Of a DNA stretch of 21,373 bases, positions 11,699-19,238 are shown piece after piece. Origin of the DNA: CAVXAE01 sp044225565 (GTDB lineage Bacteria; Pseudomonadota; Gammaproteobacteria; Steroidobacterales; Steroidobacteraceae); assembly GCA_044225565.1 (NCBI GenBank), contig JBGAIL010000078.1, positions 1 through 21,373 of the forward strand, given 5' to 3'. Positions within the stretch are counted from its first letter, which is position 1, and the number at the start of each line of letters is the position of its first letter. The translations under genes were made by a program, and so were the position numbers. The notes under the pieces are model-generated. The model worked only from the letters and a program-made list of their open reading frames with translations. It did not search any database and was not told the origin of the DNA.

Positions 11699-12964
11699 TC
11701 AGTCCTCCACGATGCGGCTGTGGCGCCCCGTGTCCCGCATGCACACCGCCACGACGAAGCCCACCGCCAGTGCAGCCGCCACCAGCCAGAAGAATCCAGC
11801 TTCGTAGCCGCGCTGCTTGAAGGACAGCGCCGCGGTCTCCGCATTGCCGCCGAATATCGCGTGCGCGATGGCATAAGGCAGCGCCACCCCGAGCGCCCGC
11901 ACGTGTGCCGGGAAAAGCTCCGCCTTGACGATGGCGCTGAGCGAGGTGTACCCGCTGAGCGCGATGAGCGGCAGCAGGCAGAGGAAATACGCGCTGACCG
12001 CGCTGGTCGTCGTCGACAGCGCCGTGAGCACCGGTACCGCGAGCAGCGCGCCGAGGCCGAAGGACGCCACCAGCGTGACCTTTCGTCCCACCTTGTCCGA
12101 CACCCATCCCATCAGTGGCTGCATCACCATGAACGAGACGAGCACGAGCGTCATGAGCTGCGCGGCGACCGCCTTGTCGAACCCCGCCGTGTTCACGAGC
12201 AGCTTCTGCATGTACACCGTGTACGTGTAGAAGGCGATGCCGCCGCCCGCCGTGAGCACCACGATGATGGCCGTCTCCCTCGGGTAGCCCAGGAACAGCA
12301 GGAAGCGCCCGCGCGCGCCCTGCGATTCCGCCGCGTTCATGAACGACGCCGTCTCGTCGATGCCGCGGCGGATCCAGAACACCACGACGGCGAGCGCCGC
12401 GCCCACCACGAAAGGAATGCGCCAGCCCCAGTCATACAGCTGCTCTTCGGTGAGCACGAACTGCAGCAACACCTGCACCAGCATCGCGGCGAGCTGGCCG
12501 CCGATCAGCGTCACGTAGAGGAAGCCCGACCAGAAGCCCCGATTGCCCCGGCTCGCCATCTCGCTGACGTAGGTGGCGGAAGCACCATACTCACCGCCCA
12601 CCGAGAGGCCCTGCAGCAGACGGGCGACCACCAGCAGGAAGGGCGACAGCAGGCCGAGGCCGGTGGGGATGAGCGCGATCATCAGCGAGCCGGCGCACAT
12701 CATGCCGACGGAGAGCGTGAGCGCCGCCCGCCGCCCGGCCCGATCGGCGTAGAGACCCATCAGCAGCGCGCCGATCGGACGCGCGAGAAAGCCACCCGCG
12801 AAGATGAAAGCGGCGTTGAGCAGCTGCGCGGTCTGGCTACCCTGGGGAAAGAATGCCCTGGAGAAATAGATGGCGAAGGACGCGTACGCGAACCAGTCGA
12901 ACCATTCGACGAAGTTGCCGGCCGAGCCGCCCAGGATGTTCTTCAGTCGATGCCATGGAGCCAT
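11699..12964 (-). CDS. KgtP-like MFS transporter (metabolite:H+ symporter family)
   Basis: The 421-residue protein is a 12-helix inner-membrane permease of the MHS family. It would import a small organic acid or similar metabolite with protons. Diagnostic segments are GNFVEWFDWFAYASFAIYF in helix 1, ADRAGRRAAL in loop 2-3, ARLLQGLSVGGEYGASATY in helix 4 and DWGWRIPF before helix 6. The loop 8-9 motif SDKVGRK and AELFPAHVRALGVALPYA are also present. The pattern is closest, from memory, to the alpha-ketoglutarate permease KgtP, including YMQKLLVNTAG. I chose the ATG at 12964 because it places the first helix at the family position. The frame continues upstream to a TTG inside the palindromes at 13077-13117, but those residues are Arg/Pro-rich and unlike the family. 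It is transcribed away from the ATPase gene. The substrate is inferred only. Confidence 0.9.
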   Translation of the reverse strand: MAPWHRLKNILGGSAGNFVEWFDWFAYASFAIYFSRAFFPQGSQTAQLLNAAFIFAGGFLARPIGALLMGLYADRAGRRAALTLSVGMMCAGSLMIALIPTGLGLLSPFLLVVARLLQGLSVGGEYGASATYVSEMASRGNRGFWSGFLYVTLIGGQLAAMLVQVLLQFVLTEEQLYDWGWRIPFVVGAALAVVVFWIRRGIDETASFMNAAESQGARGRFLLFLGYPRETAIIVVLTAGGGIAFYTYTVYMQKLLVNTAGFDKAVAAQLMTLVLVSFMVMQPLMGWVSDKVGRKVTLVASFGLGALLAVPVLTALSTTTSAVSAYFLCLLPLIALSGYTSLSAIVKAELFPAHVRALGVALPYAIAHAIFGGNAETAALSFKQRGYEAGFFWLVAAALAVGFVVAVCMRDTGRHSRIVED

Positions 12965-13076
12965 TCGTCGCACCGGCGCAGGGATGAGAGGCGGGATGAT
13001 ACGACGAAGGCGCGGCCTCAGGGTGGCGGGAGCGAGCGAGCGCCCCTGCCACGCACGCCGGGCCGCCAGCCCGAAA

Positions 13077-13117
13077 TTACTCAACCATTGAGTAAATTTA
13101 CTCAATGACTGAGTAAA
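13077..13117. promoter_or_regulatory. Two tandem palindromes, probable operator pair
   Basis: The first palindrome has arms TTACTCAA (13077-13084) and TTGAGTAA (13088-13095). The second has arms TTTACTCA (13097-13104) and TGAGTAAA (13110-13117). The centres (13086 and 13107) are 21 bp apart, two helical turns, so two dimers would sit on the same DNA face. The block is AT-rich in GC-rich surroundings and lies between the divergent transporter and ATPase genes. This looks like a TetR- or GntR-style operator pair, but no regulator gene is in the window. Confidence 0.7.
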
Positions 13118-13119
13118 AT
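13114..13119 (+). promoter_or_regulatory. Possible -10 box of the ATPase gene
   Basis: TAAAAT matches five of six positions of the sigma-70 -10 consensus and overlaps the right arm of the second palindrome. Transcription would begin around 13126, some 30 bp before the ATPase ATG. No good -35 exists at 17 bp; the nearest, TTGAGT at 13088-13093, is 20 bp away. A repressor on the palindromes would block it. Confidence 0.35.
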
Positions 13120-13155
13120 TGACGCGAGCCGCCCTCCTCCGGCAGACTCCCTGCC

Positions 13156-14338
13156 ATGGCCTTCAAGCGCGCCCTCGTAGCCGAGCTGGCAACTTCCTGC
13201 CGCCGCAATCCGCCTCTCATCCAGGTCATCGCCGGACCGCGCCAGGTAGGCAAGACCACGGCGGCCGAGCAGCTGGTGCGGTCCCTGGGCTGGCCGAACG
13301 TCGCTGCGGCCGCGGACCTCGCCCTACCCCCGGGACCGGAGTGGATCGAAACGCAATGGCAGCTCGCCCGCACCCTGAAACCCGCGGTGAAGCCGTCTTG
13401 CTGATACTGGATGAGATCCAGAAAGTGCAAGGCTGGAGCGAAGTCGTCAAACGACTCTGGGACGAAGAGAAGCGGCTGAAGGCAAAGTGCTGCCCGTGCT
13501 GCTCGGCTCCTCCGCACTCCTCGTGCAGAAAGGCCTCACCGAATCGCCGAGCGGGCGTTTCTTCCTGCACCGCTGCCCGCATTGGACGTGGCCGGAATGC
13601 CGAAAGGCGTTCCGCTGGAGCCTGCGGCAGTGGATCTACTTCGGTGGTTATCCGGGTGCGGCGGCGCTGGCGAAGGACGAATCCGCATGGAAACGGTACG
13701 TGGCGGATTCGCTGATCGAAACCGTGCTGTCGCGCGACGTGCTGCAACTGCAGCCCGTCACGAAGCCGGCATTGCTGCGCCATCTGTTCGCACTGGCGGC
13801 CGCCTATCCCGCCCAGATCCTCTCTTACAACAAGATGCTGGGACAGCTGCAGGACGCCGGCAACACGACCACGCTCGCGAACTATCTGCGGCTGCTGGAA
13901 ACGGCCTATCTCGTTTCGGGCCTGGAAATATTCTCCAGGGGAAAAGTACGGCAGCGCGGGAGCAGCCCAAAGCTCTCGCTCTGGAACAACGCTTTGGTCA
14001 ACGCACTGTCGCTGCTCTCGCGCAAGCAGGCCGAGAGCGACGGCGGCTGGTGGGGAAGGCTTGTGGAAAATGCCGTGGGAGCGCACCTGCTCAATGGCCT
14101 GCAGGGCCCGGACTGGAGCGTGACGTACTGGCGGGAAGGCGAGGCGGAGATGGATTTCGTCGTGGCACACGGCGCGAAGGTGTGGGGCCTCGAGGTGAAG
14201 AGCGGCCGCCCGGGAAAATTGAGCGGCGTAGTCGCCTTCCGGAAGAGATATCCGAAGGCCACGGTCTGGATCGTGGGAAGCGGAGGAATCCCTCTGGAGG
14301 ACTTCTTCGGGCGGGAGGCGAGGGAATGGTTTCGGTGA
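13156..14338 (+). pseudogene. AAA+ ATPase with DUF4143-like C-terminus, broken by two frameshifts
   Basis: The three pieces together make one ATPase of the AAA_14/DUF4143 type. Frame 1 (from the ATG at 13156) holds the Walker A segment GPRQVGKTT and stops at 13404. The next piece, in another frame from about 13380 to 13486, holds Walker B in LLILDEIQKV. The third piece, about 13487 to 14338, reads LPVLLGSSALLVQKGLTES and contains the whole C-terminal half, ending with a nuclease-like DFVV...LEVKSG pattern. Each join needs one extra base, near 13380-13390 and 13480-13487, so a base is missing at each. Apart from these, all family segments are present and well conserved. It is the only plus-strand gene and lies behind the palindromic operator pair. 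It meets hydrolase 1 tail to tail, with its stop directly abutting that gene's stop. The role of such ATPases is not established. It is a decayed gene or affected by base errors. Confidence 0.8.
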
Positions 14339-16024
14339 TCACGGGGCAACCACCCGCCGCGCCTCGAGCCCATACGCCCGGTTGGCATTGAGCTCCACGG
14401 CGACGGCGCGGCCGCTGCGGTCGCGCTCGAACGTGACCGAATCCAGAGTGAAGCTCAGCGAATCGAACTGATCGGCGCTCACCTGGATGAAGCGGATCGG
14501 CTCGGCGAACCGCAGGTTGCGCGCGACGAGCTGACCGCCCTCCACGGAGAAGGTGTACGTGATGTCGAGCTCCGCGCTGTAGAAGTCTCCGGTCAGCCTC
14601 GCCAGCTGCCCTGCACCGCTCGTCACCCGCTCGACCCGCTTCAGTGTGCGGGCAGGCAAACCCGAGAGGGGCTCGAATTGCAGGCCCGAGATCCGCCCAT
14701 CGGGAGCGCGGACCGGCCGATAGGCCCCGCGCGCGAACTCGCGGAACCGGAACCGCCCGTCGGCGGAGAAGACCAGCTCGCTGACCCTGGGATATCCCCC
14801 TTCACGCGCGAGGAGCCTGCCGTCGCGGCGCTCGAGCACCAGGGCGGACTGGTGCGGCTGCACGTAGACACCTGCGAGCGCGTCGAGCGTCGCGGCATCG
14901 GGTGCGGCAGCGCCGGAACTCACGGTCCCCTGCGAGACCCCCTCGGGGGCGACGGGCGGCAAGTAGAGGCTCGCGATGGCATTCACCTTCCCGACCAGGT
15001 CGACGTCGCAGTTCGCCAGCAGCGCGATGGCGAAATCGTGCTCGGGGTAATAGACGAAGTAGCTGAGGAACGCAGCGTCCGAGCCACTGTGACTCACGGC
15101 CTTGCGGCCGTCCTGCGGCAGATCGCTGAGGCCGAAGCCGTAGCGCACCGGGGTGCCGTCCGTCAGGGCGCCGCTGCGCGAGATCTCCGCGATGAGCGCC
15201 GCGTCGCCGACGACTGGCCTGCCGAAGTTCCCCGCCCAGTGGGCCAGGTCTTCGATCGTGGTGAAGAGGCTGGTCGCCCCCACCGTGTCATAGTTGAGGA
15301 GCGACCGCATCCACGGCCCGCCCGCTTCCCGCTCGTAGGAATTCGCCCGGCCGGGCACGAGCTCGCGCACGTCGTCGTAGAAGAAGGTGCGGCGCATGCC
15401 GAGCGGCGCGAACATGCGCTCGGCGGTGAATTGCCGCAGCGTCCTGCCCGAAACGGCCCGCACCAGCTCGGCGAGCAGCGTGTAGCCGGTGTTGCTGTAG
15501 AGGAAATCGGTGCCCGGCTCGAAATTGAGCGAGCGCTGCCGCTTCACGAGCTCGACCACCTGCTGCTGTCGGAGCACGTCGCGCAATTCGCGGCCGCCCA
15601 TCTCGAACAGCGACCACTGGTCGCGCAGCCCGCTGGTGTGGTGCACGAGCTCCCGCGCGGTGATGCGATGCCCGAGGTCGGGGAACCACGGCAGATACCG
15701 CCGCACGTCCGCATCGAGATCGATGCGCCCTTCGCGCGCCAGCAGGGCAATGGCGAAAGCGGCGAACTGTTTCGAGACGCTCGCGATGTGGAACTGCGTT
15801 CGCGGCGTGATGGGCGCGCCGGACTCGAGATCGGCAAGGCCGTAGCCTTTCGCGAAGACGATCCTGCCACCCCGATAGACCCCCACCGCGACACCCGGAC
15901 TGCCCGGTTGCGCGTAGGCCGCGAACAGGGCATCCACGGATGATGCCGGGACCGCCGCGTCGTCCGCGCGGGAAACGACGGCGGCGAGCATCATGGCTGC
16001 GAAGGCAAGCGGGCGAACGGGCAT
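14339..16024 (-). CDS. Secreted serine hydrolase 1 (class C beta-lactamase/PBP fold)
   Basis: The 561-residue protein has a signal peptide (about residues 1-20) and a beta-lactamase-fold domain at about 28-350. Its active-site motifs are Ser82-Val-Ser-Lys85 (SxxK), Tyr176-Ser-Asn178 (YxN) and His312-Ser-Gly314 (the KTG equivalent). Family members are esterases, D-aminopeptidases or peptidoglycan-type hydrolases, and the motifs alone do not separate them. After the catalytic domain come two beta-rich segments, about 377-465 and 470-561. Each has a GxY/GxF start and a Leu-rich strand pattern, which suggests a duplicated C-terminal domain. The ATG at 16024 opens the signal peptide; the longer reading overlaps the upstream gene. 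A GCGAGG site nine bases upstream is buried in a hairpin. It follows hydrolase 2 by 53 bp. Its stop abuts that of the ATPase gene. Confidence 0.88.
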   Translation of the reverse strand: MPVRPLAFAAMMLAAVVSRADDAAVPASSVDALFAAYAQPGSPGVAVGVYRGGRIVFAKGYGLADLESGAPITPRTQFHIASVSKQFAAFAIALLAREGRIDLDADVRRYLPWFPDLGHRITARELVHHTSGLRDQWSLFEMGGRELRDVLRQQQVVELVKRQRSLNFEPGTDFLYSNTGYTLLAELVRAVSGRTLRQFTAERMFAPLGMRRTFFYDDVRELVPGRANSYEREAGGPWMRSLLNYDTVGATSLFTTIEDLAHWAGNFGRPVVGDAALIAEISRSGALTDGTPVRYGFGLSDLPQDGRKAVSHSGSDAAFLSYFVYYPEHDFAIALLANCDVDLVGKVNAIASLYLPPVAPEGVSQGTVSSGAAAPDAATLDALAGVYVQPHQSALVLERRDGRLLAREGGYPRVSELVFSADGRFRFREFARGAYRPVRAPDGRISGLQFEPLSGLPARTLKRVERVTSGAGQLARLTGDFYSAELDITYTFSVEGGQLVARNLRFAEPIRFIQVSADQFDSLSFTLDSVTFERDRSGRAVAVELNANRAYGLEARRVVAP

Positions 16025-16034
16025 GCGGGCAAGC

Positions 16035-16073
16035 CTCGCAAGCGAGCGCGGGAGCGCAGGCGGCGCTGCTCCC
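16035..16073 (-). other. Two stem-loops in the gap between hydrolases 2 and 1
   Basis: On the minus strand, GGGAGC (16068-16073) pairs with GCTCCC (16050-16055), and AG pairs with CT around a bulge. A second perfect stem, CTCGC-TT-GCGAG (16035-16046), follows. The second stem takes in most of the GCGAGG ribosome site of hydrolase 1. Neither has a T-run, so they are not typical terminators; they could limit translation or protect the RNA end. Confidence 0.45.
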
Positions 16074-16077
16074 AGGC

Positions 16078-17607
16078 TCAGGGCGACCCGGCCTTCTTCA
16101 GCGACGTCCAGTGCGGCAGCGCGTAGATCCACAGCCCATCGAAGATGGAGACGGCCAGCGCCGTGCCGTTCAGCTCATCGCCACGCGGCGTCAGATGGAG
16201 ATAGACCGTGTGCGGATAGCGCTTGGTGTCCGCCGTCTCGATCTGCGCCAGCGTGGTTCCAGTGAGCTCGCCGTTCGAGAACCTCACGTTGTTGAGCAGA
16301 GCATCCTGCCGCACCGTGCTGCGGTTGCCGAGCCAGGGCTCTCCGCCGATGCGCACGTGGATGTCGCCGTCGCTGCGCACGTCGAGCTTGATGTCCTGCT
16401 CACCCTCGAAGGTGTGCACCTTTCCCTTCCACACACCGACCAGCTGCGCGGAAGGCGTGAACTGCGGTTGGGGCTTGTGCGGGGCCGGCGGCTCTTCCCG
16501 CCATTTCGGCAGCACGCTCTTGAGCAGATCCCGGTGGAGCGCGGCCCCACCGCCATCCGCGTTCCCCAGGATCACGACGCCCAGGTTCTCGGAAGGCACG
16601 AGCAGGAAGTTGGTGTTGACGCCCGAGCTCGAGCCGGAATGCCCGTAGGTGACGTATCCGCCTTCGCGGGCGCGGATCCAGCCGATGGCGTAGCCGTCCT
16701 CGTCGCGCCCCACCGGACGCGCCGGGCTGCCCGATTCGTCGATCGCCTCCTGCATCATGCGATCCATCGAGGCGTCGCTCAGGATACGGCGCTGGTCGGG
16801 CAGCCTGCTCTTGAGGAAGTAGAGCCCGAAGCGCGCCAGATCGTGCGCGCTCGAATAGATGGAAGCCGAAGCCGGCTCCGCGGACAGGTATGCTGGGATG
16901 GGCTTGCGGTCGTAGTCGTAGCGGATGGCCTGATGCTTCTCGAGGCCCGGCGCGAGGTTCATCGAGGAATGCGTCATCCCGAGCGGCAGGAAGACGGCCT
17001 CGCGCATGTAGTCCTCGTAACGCTTCCCGGACACCCTGGCGACGAGATGGCCGAGGATGCCGTATCCGAGGTTCGAGTAGACGTGCCGCTCGCCCGCCGG
17101 TGCGACCAGGATGCCGTAGCGCGCGATCGTCACGCTCATGTCGGGCAGCTTCGGCGCGTCCGCGCCGTAGAACCATTGATCGCTGCCGGGCAGGCCCGAG
17201 GTGTGGTTGGCGAGGGTGCGCACCGTGACGGCCGCGGGGTCGCCGATCCACGATCGCATCCTGTCCGGGCCGAGATAGTCGTTCGCCGGCTTGTCGAGAT
17301 CGACCTTCCCCGCCTGCACCAGCGTCATGAGCGCGGTGGCCGTCATCGTCTTCGACAGCGAGGCGAGGTTGAACATCGTGTGCTCGGTGGCCGGCACGCG
17401 GTTCTCCTTGTCCGCCCAGCCGAAGCCCTCCTCCCAGAGGATGCGGCCATCCTTCCAGACGGCGACGGCGATGGCGGGGACGTTGGCCTCCTGCATGCGT
17501 TGCTGGATGGCTTTGCGCGCCCCGTCGAAGGAATCGGCCCGGACGAGTGGTGTCTGGAGCAGCGCGACGGCCGCGGATGCCACGAGCACGCGGACTACCG
17601 CACTCAC
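16078..17607 (-). CDS. Secreted serine hydrolase 2 (class C beta-lactamase/PBP fold)
   Basis: The 509-residue protein begins with a clear signal peptide (residues 1-24, cleavage after LVRA). The catalytic domain (about 28-375) has Ser83-Leu-Ser-Lys86, Tyr177-Ser-Asn179 and His323-Ser-Gly325. The HTSGLPG stretch (135-141) is typical of the family. A C-terminal domain of about 120 residues starts at FTPSAQLVGVWKG and ends near LPHWTSLKKAG. The same domain is present in hydrolase 3 (FSPSAELLGKWRG to LTHWVELGKEG), so the two are paralogues, probably from tandem duplication. The start is a GTG with a poor ribosome site, chosen because it opens the signal peptide. Upstream is a 144-bp gap, the largest in this run of genes, which could hold a promoter. 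It would act in the periplasm or outside the cell on an ester, amide or beta-lactam-like bond; the substrate is unknown. Confidence 0.9.
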   Translation of the reverse strand: MSAVVRVLVASAAVALLQTPLVRADSFDGARKAIQQRMQEANVPAIAVAVWKDGRILWEEGFGWADKENRVPATEHTMFNLASLSKTMTATALMTLVQAGKVDLDKPANDYLGPDRMRSWIGDPAAVTVRTLANHTSGLPGSDQWFYGADAPKLPDMSVTIARYGILVAPAGERHVYSNLGYGILGHLVARVSGKRYEDYMREAVFLPLGMTHSSMNLAPGLEKHQAIRYDYDRKPIPAYLSAEPASASIYSSAHDLARFGLYFLKSRLPDQRRILSDASMDRMMQEAIDESGSPARPVGRDEDGYAIGWIRAREGGYVTYGHSGSSSGVNTNFLLVPSENLGVVILGNADGGGAALHRDLLKSVLPKWREEPPAPHKPQPQFTPSAQLVGVWKGKVHTFEGEQDIKLDVRSDGDIHVRIGGEPWLGNRSTVRQDALLNNVRFSNGELTGTTLAQIETADTKRYPHTVYLHLTPRGDELNGTALAVSIFDGLWIYALPHWTSLKKAGSP

Positions 17608-17744
17608 GGCAACACCCGAGCGTGAAGGATGTCTACGTTCAGCTCTTGCGTACGGCGTCTGTCGACCATGGGCACAAATCTCCCCATATGCTCACTCGAG
17701 GAATCGGTATCTCTACGATGCAGGAGAACGGCATTTCCGCATCC

Positions 17745-17760
17745 GGCGGACTCATCCGCC
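17745..17760 (-). other. Hairpin around the stop codon of hydrolase 3
   Basis: GGCGGA and TCCGCC form a perfect six-base stem around a four-base loop that contains the TGA stop at 17752-17754. There is no T-run, so it is not a classic terminator. It could mark the end of the upstream part of the transcript or be chance in GC-rich DNA. Confidence 0.3.
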
Positions 17761-19226
17761 TTCCTTCCCCAGCTCGACCCAATGGGTGAGCGCGCTGCGG
17801 GCACGCGGGCCTTCATCGAGGGCGGTCGCCCCTCCAGTGAGGGCTGTGCCGCGCAACTGCAGCGAGAGCAGCAGACGGTATCGATCGCGCTCGACGTCGG
17901 GTGTGCCGATGCGCGCGGTGAGCTCTGCCTTGAACAGGCCGTCATTGAAAGTCATCCCTTCGACTGCGACCCACGATTGATCGCCGAGGCGTGCGCGCAC
18001 CGCTCCTCCCGCAACGAACTCCAGCGACATGGGCAGATCGCGAGCATAGGTGGAAAGCGTGCCCCGCCATTTCCCCAACAGCTCCGCAGATGGGCTGAAC
18101 GCCGGCGTCGGCGCCGCGGGCTCATCCGCAGCTTCCTTCCAGCCGGTCAACAGCTCGGCCAGGATGGCGTTCGTGACTGTGTCGAGGGGTGCCGGTCTCG
18201 CATTGGCGAGAGCCACTATGCCCAGCCCCTGTTGCGGGAAGAGCAGCAGGTTGGAGGATGCGCCATCCATCCCGCCCGAGTGGTGCACCATCCGATGGCC
18301 GCGAAAGGTGGAGACTTCGAACCCGATGCCGTAGCCGAAACCGCGATCGCCGTTCTGCGCCGTCTGGCGATGCATCTCTTCGAGGTGCGAATCATCGAGG
18401 ATGGGCACCTGGCCGCGCCGGTGCGCCCCGAGATGGAAGAGGCCGAACAGCGCCAGATCGTGCACGCTCGAGTAGACGTCCGAAGCGCCGGGATGATTGG
18501 ACCGGTATCGGGGCAGTGGCCGGCCGTCCTTCCCGTACAAAATGGCGGTCTCCCCTGGAGGCGCGTGCTCGATGCCGACTGAGGTATTCGTCATGCCCAG
18601 AGGCAGGAACACCTGCGCACGCATGAACTTCCAGAAGGGCTCCCCGGCGACCCGCTCGACTACGCTCCCCAATATTCCATAGTTGAGGTTCGAATAGCTG
18701 AACCGCTCCCCCGGGATCGAGACCAGGTTGCCGTAGCGCTGCAAGGTCTCCTCGAAGGGCGGCACGGCGAACGGCTGATCGGCGTAGAAGAATTGCCAGT
18801 GCAACGGCAGCCCCGAAGTATGATCGGCGATGCGCCGCACGGTGGCTTGCCGTACATCGCCGATCCGCGCCCGCAGCAGCGCACCTCCCAGGTAGTCATT
18901 CACCGGCCGGTCGAGATCGATGCGGCCCGCCTGCACCAGCGTCATGAGCCCCGTCGCCGTGAGCGGCTGGACACCGAGGCGATCGCATACCTCGTATGGG
19001 CCGTGGCGGTGATCTGCTTCTCGCGATCCGCCCAGCCGCACCCGCCCTCGAAGAGGATCCTGCCATCCTGGAAGATGGCCACGGCGATCGAAGGCACCCG
19101 GGCATCGCGCGCCGCGGAGCACAATCGTTCGCGGACATCCTCGAAACCGCCCGCGGCCGAAGCCACTGCACCGTAGGCGAGCGCGACGAGAATGCCCGCC
19201 GCCATGCATGCGCGACGCGCGACCAT
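17752..19226 (-). pseudogene. Secreted serine hydrolase 3 (class C beta-lactamase/PBP fold), frameshifted at SxxK
   Basis: This paralogue of hydrolase 2 would be about 491 residues. The first part, from the ATG at 19226, has a signal peptide (MVARRACMAAGILVALAYGA) and the N-terminal strand segment, then reaches Ser84-Val-Ser of the SxxK motif. There the frame breaks: the bases read TCC-AGC-CGC where TCC-AAG-CCG is expected, so one A is missing from the Lys87 codon (near 18968). After the break, the family sequence resumes one frame over with LTATGLMTLVQAGRIDLDRP. The rest is intact, with YSN in FSYSNLNYG, HSG in VHHSGGMDG and the C-terminal domain shared with hydrolase 2. The ATG lies 12 bp after the true receptor stop; a GTG at 19235 is also possible. 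As read, the catalytic lysine is lost. A sequencing error is a strong alternative to real inactivation. Confidence 0.82.
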
Positions 19227-19238
19227 CGGGTGCACCGC

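Noticed and set aside
12965..13105. TTG start at 13105 for the transporter
   Set aside because: It would place the start inside the palindromes and add 47 Arg/Pro-rich residues that the family lacks; the ATG at 12964 fits.
11561..13108. Plus-strand open frame of 515 codons opposite the transporter
   Set aside because: The translation is full of His, Arg and Glu without transmembrane or domain pattern, while the minus strand encodes a clean 12-helix permease.
15940..17625. Plus-strand open frame of 561 codons opposite hydrolase 2
   Set aside because: Hydrolase 2 has a signal peptide and all active-site motifs on the minus strand, so this frame is a shadow.
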